Shown here: positions 1-10,500 of the stretch, one piece after another
How the letters are laid out: the number at the start of each line of letters is the position of its first letter
Position numbering within the stretch: position 1 is the stretch's first letter
DNA from: Lagopus muta
Lineage: Eukaryota; Chordata; Aves; Galliformes; Phasianidae
Direction: 5' to 3'
Assembly: GCF_023343835.1 (NCBI RefSeq)
Contig: NC_064435.1
Location: 58,611,634-58,675,633, forward strand
Length of the DNA stretch: 64,000 bases
Translations under genes and position numbers: made by a program
Notes under the pieces: generated by a model
Databases searched by the model: none
Told to the model about the DNA's origin: nothing
Seen by the model: only the letters and a program-made list of their open reading frames with translations

Positions 1-1370
1 ACTGCACATCTGAGAGCATTGCCCAGATGCTTTTCTTATGCCAGAGCATCTCTAAAGTAAGGCAGGAGGCTGTAGAAAACAGGTCCTAAAGCCTGGGTTT
101 TCAAACCCACATGCCATGGGTTTCACATCGGTTTGAAATTCTGCATCTAAAACCATTTAGACAAAAGTAGTCATTTAGACACACGTACATTCTTTGTTTA
201 TTAAACATCAATGAGGAAAAAACACAAATGGCAGAGGAGAACTTGAGATTATATTCGAAAAGGCAAACAACCGAGCCTGCTTCAGTTTTTACTCACAAAG
301 TGAATGAGACTATTTTGCAAGAGTACTCAAGAAGGGTTGCCTGATCTGCTGGCTTTGTGAATTTAAGAAAACTTACTGAACAGCAAGGTTTGTGGTGTTA
401 ATAAAAATCATAATGAGAGTCTCACTTCCAGCTGCTGAGTACTTCTCCCATTGGAACTCGCTGTCTTGCTCATCAGCCATGCAGACCACCTGCCCTATGC
501 TGAGGGCAAAGCCCTGGCAGCCCCCAGCTCACCCACCTGGCTGGGATGCAAGGCCTGGAAGGAGACTGGCAACAGCACCTGCACTGGGATCTGCATCTCC
601 TCCATCCCTTCTTGGGCAAAGAGCAGGAAGAAGCTCTCTCAGATAGGGCTGCCATGGTCTCTCCTGCTCCTCAGGGTGGTTTTCATGCCTTGCCACTGAA
701 TACTGCCAGTGCCATATGCAGCTGGGGAAGGACTGTGGCTGTGTGAACTCAAACAGCCTTACGTGTTGCCATTAGGACTGTTTCCCCCTCCCTGCTAAAG
801 CAGTCTAGATGATGGTCCTTGAGTGTTTTGAAGTATTCCCTGACAAGCAGTAACAACAGTAAATATCTGCTTCTTGCCATGAAAACAGCAATCATGTTTC
901 ATTCCTCCCCTCTCCAGCAGCAGCTGAGCCAGTCTGAGACAATCAGGGATTAATGCGGCCCATCCACCATAGCCTTGTCCTGCTTTGCACTGGAATTCAC
1001 CATCGGTACTGACTGCTGCTGCATATGGTACACTGCTTAACAGATGGATGCGGGGATGGATATGCTCTGTTGCACTGTCTCATGCTCCAATCCATGCTCC
1101 GAGGCTAGAGGTGCACAGTTTGCCCTCATGGGGCTGTGAAAGGGGATGGGAGCAGTGCCAGCTTTGGCTGGGGCTCTTGGGTTGACATCTGCTGGTACCT
1201 GACACCCGCTGGGAATTCCCCAGTGTTGTTTGTGCACTGAAGGGCCCAAAACCAGCATCTAAACTGGGTGAAGAAATGCAAAAGGGAGGTCTCATGGTGA
1301 TCTGCAAGGCAGTGCTGGTGAAGGGGCCCAGAAGGAAGGTGGGCAAGAAATTCCTGTAGATACAGTGATT

Positions 1371-1580
1371 CTTCAGGTTGAATATTAGGAAATATTTCCT
1401 CTCTGACAGAGCGGCAAGGCAGTGGCACAGGCTGCCCAAGGAGGTGGTGGGATCACCATCCATGGAGATGTTCTGTGTGGATGTGGCACTGAAAGATGTG
1501 GGCAGTGGGCATGGTGGGGTGTGTTGGTGGTTGGACTAGATGGTCTGAGAGGTCTCTTCCAGCCTTAATGATTCTGTTCT
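1371..1580 (+). mobile_element. CR1 LINE 3' fragment
   Basis: Matches the avian CR1 3' end as I know it: AGGAAATATTTCCTCTCTGA, then GCTGCCCAAGGAGGTGGTGG, then GGTTGGACTAGATGGTCTGA, ending AATGATTCTGTTCT. It is 5'-truncated and has no intact reverse transcriptase frame. Confidence 0.88.
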
Positions 1581-3344
1581 ACTGGGAGGCCTTTCCTTTG
1601 GGAAATCTCTTCTTAGGTTCTCTTTCCTGAGCTCAGGGACTTGAAAATCCCATGGGGAGGGCTGTCTCCCGAACTTCCTTTTTGGCAGTGAGAAATGGTG
1701 GCTTTCCTTCATATATTAACCACTCTCCATAGTGGAAAGTGGTCAGAGTGGTGATGCCTCTCAGCCCAGGGGGCCACACAGACAAGGCTGGGGGGGGAAA
1801 AAAAGCATAGTCTCGATGGGAATCCTCATGGCAGCACCCAGCATGACACATCAACATGGGATCCACAGACAAAGGTGAGGATGGAAGGTGGCATTAGTGC
1901 TGGAAGATGGGGTTTGGGATCTGCCCTAATAAGCAGCTTGTAGTCAGCTGAGGATGTGGCTGGAAGAGATAAGTGCCTGCTTCTTTTCTTCATGAGACAG
2001 CGTTATCTCTGCACTGATTTCCATGCAAATGGGGGGGGGGATTCACCGACTCTGTCATTTCAGCTTTGTCTCCCCTTCAGCCTGTCTTTCATCTGCTCCT
2101 CCGCATCCCCCCTCGCTGTGATGCTCACAAACCCCTCGCTGACTGCAGTGCTCAGTGCCCACCCCACTCACCACACAGCTCATTGGCACTGTCCCCTCCC
2201 TGTTCCCAGAATTTGCCTATAGCTGAAGTGCTGGGATCGATGCTTGCGTTCTTCAGGAGCCTCGTGAATTCACGAAGGAAATGATTTTACTGGGAAATAG
2301 CATTTATACTATTTTAAGCCTGTTTTATACACCCAGGTTCACACGGAAAACAAAACGGGACATTTCTTATTCTTTGATGTGTAATTGCCGTAATCTGAAA
2401 ATAAACCAATAAAAGAAACATCTGAACTAATGGTCTGCCATCTGCGAGGCTTAATGGAAAACATCATCCTGTCAAATATTATTAGATTAAAGCCGTTTCT
2501 GAACTTAAAAAAAAAAAAAAAAAAAATAGTAATAATGGAATAGTGATGTGTTTTTCAAAATACAAAACTTTAAAACTCTATAATGCTATGAACAAAAAGA
2601 ATTCAATTGTCTTTTTTGTTTTCTTTCCATTTTCAGCTTTCCAAAACAAGGGCTTGAGATCTCCTACCTCACGCATTCCTGCACAGTGCAAAGCCATGGC
2701 TGAAGCTCATCGGGGCATTCCCCACTACTGAAAATACCACCTTCCTTTAATCCCTATCTATCTCCATACAGCAGAGCGATGCCTGCATTGGCCATGAGCT
2801 GCACACATGGAGGTCACGTTCCTCTTGCTCTCTGATACTCATAGCAATGGATCCAGAGTTCAGTGAGCTCCCCAAGTTCACTGTACCCCACACAGTGCAC
2901 TGTCAAGCCAGTATAGCTCACTTTGAGCTCTGTTTTCTAATTCCTGTTTTGCTGAGTAACTTAAGGCATCTGGAGGAGCCTAAAGCCATGTTTGCCATGC
3001 ATTTCATCTTTAATGGAGTGTAACTAATATTGCTTTGTTAAACTGATAATGCTGTGGAACGTTTCTGTGCTGTCTGTATTGAGAAGGACCCAACGATGTG
3101 TCAGAAGGACATTTGAGTACTTGCTCATGCTATTAAGGGAACAAAATTTATATTTCTCATGCTTAGTTGTCATCTAAGCCCATTGCAGTGTCCCTCCAGT
3201 ATCTATGGGGTATGCTGGGGGTAGGCTTTGGGGGGAGCAAACGCATGTGGAGCCAATGCATGTGGAGCAGGAGATCATGACCTCTGCTTCTTTTTTCCCC
3301 TTTGTATCTGACAGACCTCCCAGTGTCTTTCCAGCAGAGGTGAA

Positions 3345-3600
3345 GATGGTTGCACTGAAGCTCATCAGCCATCAAGTCCAGCTCCCGACTCCACACAGGA
3401 CCACCCAAAACTCAAACCCTATGTGTGATAGCAGTGTCCAAACACTCCTTGAAACTCCATCCCTTGGGACCGTGCCCACTGCCCTGGGCAGCCTGTTCCA
3501 TGCCCACTGCCCTCTGGTGAAGGAGTTAAGGAGGTCCCAGTGCTTTTGTACTCTCAAAGATTGGACTGTGCAGCCTTGACCCTGACCTGCTCTCAGCAAA
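3345..3600 (-). mobile_element. CR1 LINE fragment, antisense
   Basis: Contains the antisense CR1 block CTCCACACAGGACCACCCAA, then a segment resembling 'gcctgttcca' and 'ccctctggtga'. The same block occurs at 55105-55130. It is probably the 3' part of the same insertion as 3805-4085. Confidence 0.82.
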
Positions 3601-3804
3601 ATGCAACTTTTAGTTGATTTGTGTTGTTTGTTTGTTTGTTTGTTTTCAGATCAAATAGAAGCCTGCTTGGTGTGAACACTGAATGCTCATTTAGTACCTT
3701 TTCTACTCTGCTTCTGAGAGCCTTTTGAAAAGCAAGGAGCATTTGCATAAAATCAAGATCTATATATTGAACTAAAATCAGCCTGGAAAAATCTCTCTAA
3801 CCAC

Positions 3805-4085
3805 GTCTCTCAGGGCCACTTCTACCTGTTTCCTGAATTGCTCCAGGGACGGTGCCACCTCCTGAACAGTCTGTGCCAGTGCCTCACCACTACCTCCCCT
3901 TCTCCAGAATGAAAAGCCCCAGCTCCCTCAGCTGTTCCCCATAGAACCTGTGACCCAGTCCCCTCACAACTTTGCCGCCTTTCTCTGGACACACTCTGGG
4001 GCCTCAGTGTCCTTCTAGTAGAAAGGAGCCCAAGCAGGCAGTGCAGCCCCAAGTGTGCCCATGCAGGGTACGAACACCAACTTTG
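3805..4085 (-). mobile_element. CR1 LINE fragment, antisense, more internal part
   Basis: Resembles the CR1 antisense stretch reading 'ccccagctccctcagctgtt' and 'cctttctctggacacactct'. It lies just 5' of the SCGN CpG island, in the same orientation as 3345-3600, with about 200 unrelated bases between them. Confidence 0.75.
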
Positions 4086-4289
4086 CTGTATTGGCACTCA
4101 GACCCCTGGCGTCACCATTCTTTTTGCTTTGTACTGCGGTGAGGTTGTAGTGCTCCGTCCCAGCACGGAAACCCTCTCCGTAGTAGGCATGGAGGAGCGG
4201 GAGGGTCACAAATTTTACCAAACTTTTTTTCCCCCTAAACAGCACTCGTCTGAATTTTCAAGTCTATCCCAAGCGCTGCCCCCCTCCTT

Positions 4290-4521
4290 GGGCAGCCCCT
4301 CCTGCCGACGCCCACGCACCGACGCTGTGGCGCGGCAGCAGGGGGTGAGAAGGGGCCACTCGGGGCCCTCGGCCTCCCCCCGCGCCCCACGGGGCCGCCC
4401 CCGGGGCGGGGCCGCCGTTCTCAAAGCCGCCGGCGGCGCGGCGGGCAGGCGGCAGTGCTTGCGCGGGGTTTGCGCGGCTTTTGCGCGGGGCAGCGCGGGC
4501 CGTGCCGGCGGCTGCAGGACC
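4290..4521 (+). promoter_or_regulatory. SCGN: SCGN CpG-island promoter and 5' UTR
   Basis: This stretch is very GC- and CpG-rich, unlike the AT-rich flanks, and runs directly into the SCGN start codon; the CpG-rich block continues to about 4700 in intron 1. A GC box, GGGGCGGGGC, lies at 4403-4412. Three copies of TTGCGCGG begin at 4459, 4470 and 4481. No TATA box is visible, which fits a dispersed CpG-island promoter. The transcription start cannot be placed from sequence alone, so the promoter/5' UTR boundary is left open. Confidence 0.8.
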
Positions 4522-4594
4522 ATGGAGAGCGGCGCGGCGCGGCGTCTGGACGCGGCCGCCTTCCTGGGCGCCTGGCGCCGCTTCGACGCCGACG
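4522..4594 (+). CDS. SCGN: SCGN exon 1
   Basis: Encodes residues 1-24 plus the first base of codon 25. It begins [14 protein letters not shown] and ends with FDAD, the first three calcium-ligand positions of EF-hand 1. The exon must end after G at 4594 to join exon 2 in frame, which places the donor at GCAAGT (4595-4600). The N-terminus is three residues shorter than the human protein as I recall it. Confidence 0.9.
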
Positions 4595-7500
4595 GCAAGT
4601 GGGAGCGGGGGGCGGGGGGCGAGGGGAGAGCGCTGCCCGGTGGGAGCACGTGCGGGTGGGTTCTCCGTGAGTGCGGACGGGGTCCTGCGGGTGTTTCGGC
4701 ACTTTCTTCTTTCTCCCCGTCGTTCCCAAACTTTGAGTCTGAAATGCCTTTCCCATTCCTTGAGTTCCCCCTGCCCACCGCCCTACATAGCAAATAGCAG
4801 TAAGGGTGTTTGCATTATGGGCTGCCAGAGCAGGCGGGCAGGGCCCCTGCAGTAACGCCCATCCTTGATGTCCTGCTTGCGTTTAGACAACGGCTACATC
4901 GAAGGGAAGGAGCTTGACAACTTTTTCCATCATCTGCTGGAGAAACTGAGGCCAGACGTAAGTACATCTGTACACAGAGTCCTACTTAAAAGGTTGTTAT
5001 GGTGGAAATATTTGTATTTATTGCTTCCCTATCAGTGCCTGATGGCAGAGCTCTTAGCAACCAGGTGCGTGAGGCAGGTGTGGCAACAAGTGTGATTGCA
5101 CCAGCTGCTCCAGCATTTGGTGCCAATCTGACATCTGCTGTTGCTTGTGAGATCATTAATTTGAAATAATGCTTGGGAGAATATTTCTTGGGAGAATGTT
5201 ACTGAAAGTGGCCCTATAAGAGTTGATGGTGTTGTTCATAAGGTCAACACACAGCTCTTGAGTTTCTAGTTTTCTCCCCTCGTTTTCACTCTGCGGCCCA
5301 CAGCCAGCTGGTGAAGAGGAAAGGAATGAGCATCTTCCATAGGGAAAGAAAGGATGTGCCAAAAAAAAAAAAACCAAAAAGCAAACAGGTGAAACAGTTC
5401 CCTTAACCAAAGAGTGATCAGTAAAAGGGGAAGGATGGTTAATAAAAAGCATAAATGCATGAGCATCACGTGCAAAATCAAAGTTGCAGTCATGAAGTGA
5501 TTAGGATCCTTGGATCTCTGGGAGAACCATAAAAAACATTCTGTAAATCACTTTTTCAAGTAAGTTTTTGATTATTTTGCAAGTAAATTTGAAATGAAAT
5601 ATTGGCAATTTCTGTCAAAATGTTTCCCTGGAGCATGGATGGCTACATGAAGAGCTAAGCACATAAGAGCAGTTTAAAGAAAATCAAGTAAGATTCCAAC
5701 ATAAGCATCAAGAATCACTAGGGACACAGAAATGCTGCTCTGGAGAGAAATGGGCAAATAATGGTAGGGAAGTGGGGTATAGTTTTAAAGCAAAATGAGA
5801 GATTTAGGTTAGATGTTAGGCAGCAATTCTTTACTCAGAGTGCAGTGAGGTGCTGGCACAGCTGCCCAGAGAAGCTGTGGTGCCACATCCCTGGAGGCGC
5901 TCAAGGCCAGGTTGGATGGGCAGCTGAGCTGCTGGGGGGCAGTTCCAACCTGCCCTGCCCATGGCGGGGGGGTTGGAACTGGGTGATATTCAAGGTCCCT
6001 TCCAACCCATGCCATTCTGTGATTCTATGAAAAGCAGAAAGCTTGTACTGCATTTGGACAGGAATGTCAGACTGTGGGCAGAGACGCAGAGAAATCTCCA
6101 TCCCTGCTCAATTCCACAGCCACTCTTCTCTTGCCCATCCCATGTGGGATTCTGCAGCAGCCTCACCCCATCTGGATGCAAAGACGGTACCTTAGAGCAG
6201 TTTTTGTAGCCCTGTTACTATCAGCATGAACTTGTTATACTGTGCTAGGTGTCGGTGCATGGATATCCACAGCATGGGGCTACACTCTTAACAACATGTC
6301 CTGAACTTATATACACAGTTCTTAATAAAACTGTGCCACCAACTTCCAATATAAGCCACGCTCAGATAACTCCAGCCCAAACCAGCACACTCAAACCTTG
6401 CACCTTGCTTGTTTCTTCTGTCTGGGTTTGCCCATAAAGGGTAAAATCTTAACACAACAGGACTCAAGAAACAATCAGCCCTTGGAGACTGGCAGCACTG
6501 GAGCAGCCTGCTCCCTGTGTGTGAGACCACCTGCAGTGCTGGGCAGAGCAAAATTCCCTGTCCTATTTATACAGAGCGTCCGTGCAACAGTGCAGGTGGG
6601 GTGAAGGTACTCTTTGCAGTGCTTTTCATCCTGCACAGCAGGATAATGGCATTTGTGATGCAAGAAGGGAGCTGGCATTGAGCACCGCTGGCTCCAGTTC
6701 TCCCTTTGACACTTGTTTCTTCTCTGGGCTCCTGACATGTCTGTACAACAATGTGTGCTGGCGGGACTTCCAGATGTGTCTCAAGGATTAATTAGTGGCT
6801 GCGTCTGAAGTGCTCGACGAGTGATAAATAATGCTATCAGCCCTGGAAGTTGTCTCTGAATAGCAAATGGTCTCATAATTACATTTTTCCAGCCTGCACT
6901 CCCTAAGCTGTTATTTCAGTTAATGACCACTGTAGTCCTTCAGCTCTGTTTTTCTTTCCAGCAGCTCAGCAGCATCCCCAGCTGACTCTGAATGCCAGGG
7001 GATGGGATGGGAGCAGCTGGGCAAACAAAGCACAGCGGGGCTACTGCAAACTGGGAGTCAGATTTCATAGGGATGGAAACGTGGAACGCCATTCAGTGGG
7101 GGACGCTGAGGCAATGCCTCTGCAGGGAAACGGCAGGAGAAGGGATAACGTTGAGTAGATCTGAGTTGTGCCAGTGCTTTTCAACTTTATAATAAACAGG
7201 CCCAGATCCCAGGTGCTGCTTTCTGACTCTCGTCCCCCAGCAAAGGGCAGTTCTAAGAAAACGAGTTTGTTTTCCAGGGATGCCTTGCATATACAGAAGG
7301 CTTCAGTGAAATACAGTGGATTTATGATGCTGGTGGGCTGCGGTTGCTGTCACTTCCCCATCAGCTGCAGGGGCTTCTGTGAAGAAATGGGCTGATAGTA
7401 TGGTGTATATGGGGCAGCACCAGGGTAATTCAGCCCAACACCACACAATGTTGTGAGTTGCTGCCATCCTACATCTTCAGTGGTTATCAATGCCATGACT

Positions 7501-10500
7501 TCTCTCCGACCACTGTGCTCCTATTTGTTCATAAACTTCTTTCTTTTACATTATGAACATCTTTCCATCTGTAAACCTGTTACGCTGCAGTGAAAATTTA
7601 GGTTTCTTTCAACACTGAATTTGTTTTCTTGGAGCAGAAAATACTGCCTCTCTATTCCTCTCTTGCATCACTATATATCTTTCTTCAGACAGGCTATTTG
7701 GGATCTTCCTTGCTCGCTCTTTACTTTTAGCGAAGCTCTATCTATATTCGGGTAGTAATTAAACAAGAAGAGGTTTCTAAATGAAAAGCTGTAAAGTCTG
7801 GATTGGTTTTTCACTGAAAATTCCTGCAAAATCAGTGATATCTGTGCAGAGACGAAAGGAATTGTACATTACCATTGCTCTTGCAGCATTCTTTTACAGA
7901 AAGACATTTCACTTAGTTTAAATTCAAGTAAAAATAGGCAGAGATTTGGGAACAGCAGCCATTCTGACAAAAGTTTGTTGCCCTCCCCCAGCTGTATGTG
8001 TGTCAGAGGCCATGTGTGAAAATCTTTGAAGTGCAAATGTGTTTGGGTAAGACAGGTATTAGCTTCGCTGCAATCCCCCCTCCCTCAAACCACCTGGGTG
8101 GTTATGGCTGGAGGGACTGCAGTTAATCTCCAGGAGCTCAGCTGAAAAGCCGTAAAGGATTTGCCTTTGATTTCTGCTTCCAAGGAAGATGAGCTACCTC
8201 TCTCTTGCATTCCAGCCTTGCCTCACGCAGTGTACTGTCTGTCTAAATTATGTCTTTAGCTTAACGGTCAGACAATATGGTCAGGAATGCAACAGGTAGG
8301 TGCTCAAAGTTCAGTCACCAAAGTGTTGGCCAAAGCAGGCTGCCGCTGTGCTGTACCACTGTGCTGCACCACCCACCCAAGAGAGCCAGGGCTGCAGGCC
8401 AGGTCCCTGGTGACCAGTGGGAGCAGAAAGACTCCTAGCAAAAAGCATTTGTCTTTCATCCTGCTCCAGGCTACATCAGAAATCTCAACCCTGAGTCAAT
8501 TCTGCTAATTGCCCAAATGCATTCATTTCTGTAGGTGTGTGGCTTTTGTCAGCCCTGGTTCTCCTGACCCACTCCCTTTCCAGTAGCTGATCGTTAAGGC
8601 AGAGCACTGCAAGTGCTGGTAGTACCTATAATGGGAAGCTCAACACACCTACAGGCAAAAGTGGCATGTTTTCATTGCCCAAAGGCATGTCAAAAACCAC
8701 TCAGCCTTGTGGAAGGGCAGAACAAAGAAGGCACCCAAAGCCTAACCACAGTAACGTGATGGCAGGGGGAAGGGCTACAATGGCCTTAGTTCAGCACTGG
8801 TGTCCTCTGTGTGAAAAAATATTTCCCACATATGTGCTGGTGAGAGCTAAAACAAACTAAATGATTTTAAAAGCAAGGGATGACTGTATAGGGGTTTGTT
8901 TACTGTAGTGTACAAGACTGTGGTAAACCCAAACCAAAGCACAGAGCCAAACCCTCCAGCAGCAGCTCTGCAGTTCAGTGGGCAGGGCTGGCCAAGGAGC
9001 TGCTGGGAAAGCCCATGTCTGTGTGGGCACAGTGGCCCCATGGGCAGCATGGATGGAAGGGAAGTATTCTTTGAGGTACATTTTAATGCTACCAGATTTA
9101 AAGAACAAATATTTGGCCAAAAAAAAAGTTCACCTTCTGAAATTGAAGTGTGTGTTTCTGGTGTCTCATCTGGTCTTTGGTGCTCTCCCTTTGTCACTGT
9201 CTGGCTTTTGGCATGGTACTAATTGTCAGGCATTCTTGGCAGATGTAATTTGTTTTCATTGATCTTGTAGGAACTCAATATCTCTAAGACCTTTCTCACT
9301 TCTATCAAACTGGGCTGAAACACTGTTAAGAGAAAAGTGTGTTCAAGCTGGCATTTTCAGATACGCTTCATTTTGTTTTCAAGAAACAGGCTATAACAGT
9401 CACATTTCTTCTTGCTCATTACACCATTATCAATATGGTGTCTGGATCCCAAAAATCACATCAAGGAGGAGAAAATAATCAATGTATGGCAAGGCTGCTT
9501 TGCTCAGCAGGGATGAAATGAGACTTTCACTTTCATCAGGTGGTGAAGTCTCTGCAGTGCTCCATACATTTGCTTTTTTTTCCCCTGAAACAGATGACTC
9601 CTAGCTGTATTTCCATCAAGAAAAGCTGCTGCCTAGCACATGGATCCCCGAAGGAGCAAAAATTTAATCAGAAATCGTGGGGCAAGATTACAGCAGTGTG
9701 TAAGGAATAGGTTAATGAAGAAGGCAGATTACAGCCGGGTTTCCAAGAACTCATAACCAACCATGACCAAGACATTAAATACTGCATAGATTAGAAAAAC
9801 CAAACATGCTCTTTCCTTTATTACAATCAGGATTAAAAACCAAATTACCTTTGTGATGGAAAATATTTCTAACGGGTTTCCACAAAAGCAAAGATGAATA
9901 CTGGACTTGGAAAGGAGAAAGCAGAAAATTCATTCGTTACAGCAACTTGAATTACAGAAGCTTTTCTCTGCAAAACTCTGCGGAAGAGCATCCATAGTAA
10001 GAAATTTACTGCTTGACCCTGAGATACCTATGAGCAAAGTCACAGCACCTCCAGAAACTTATGGGGGTGTATGCAGAGGGAAAATCAGGAACTACAGCTT
10101 GCATCCTGTGAAAAGTCTCTCCACAAATGCAACAGCATTTGCTTGAATTTTCACATTTTATCTTACTGCTAAAAAGTTTACAAGATCTTAGTCCAAGCAG
10201 TGAACACTTCTGAAGGAGGGAGGGAGGCTTAAAATGGAGTTGCTGCTTGAGACACACAGTGTGGTCCAGGAAAGGTCCGTGCTCAGTGACAGCACAGCTG
10301 CTTCTCAGAGCAGAATGGTGTGCTCATGGCTGGATTCTTTCCTTATACATAACCTTATAATCCTTAGAGGACTGAATAAATAGAGTATGAGCCTGAAGCA
10401 TGTGCAACTAGACTGTGTTTGGCTGGCTGGCTGGCTGACAGGCAGGCAGGCAGGAAGGAAGGAAGGAAGGAAGGAAGGAAGGAAGGGGGATAATTTTGCC

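Larger units (their letters stand above)
1..4289. other. Intergenic region upstream of SCGN
   Basis: Apart from three CR1 pieces, this holds a run of 20 A (2507-2526), a run of 10 G near 2032, and a GTTT microsatellite near 3628-3648. In mammals CARMIL1 lies upstream of SCGN, so its last exons could be near, but I could not recognise any CARMIL1 coding sequence here. One weak exon-like segment at 2637-2731 is discussed in the findings. Confidence 0.7.

Noticed and set aside
4599..4604. GT donor (GTGGGA) as the end of SCGN exon 1
   Set aside because: It would join exon 2 in the wrong frame and abolish the EF-hand 1 loop. The GC donor four bases upstream restores exact agreement with the family.
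4129..4855. Long open frames on both strands across the SCGN promoter, such as 222 and 192 codons
   Set aside because: They are GC-rich CpG-island artefacts with low stop-codon frequency; they read through exon 1 in wrong frames or into intron 1.
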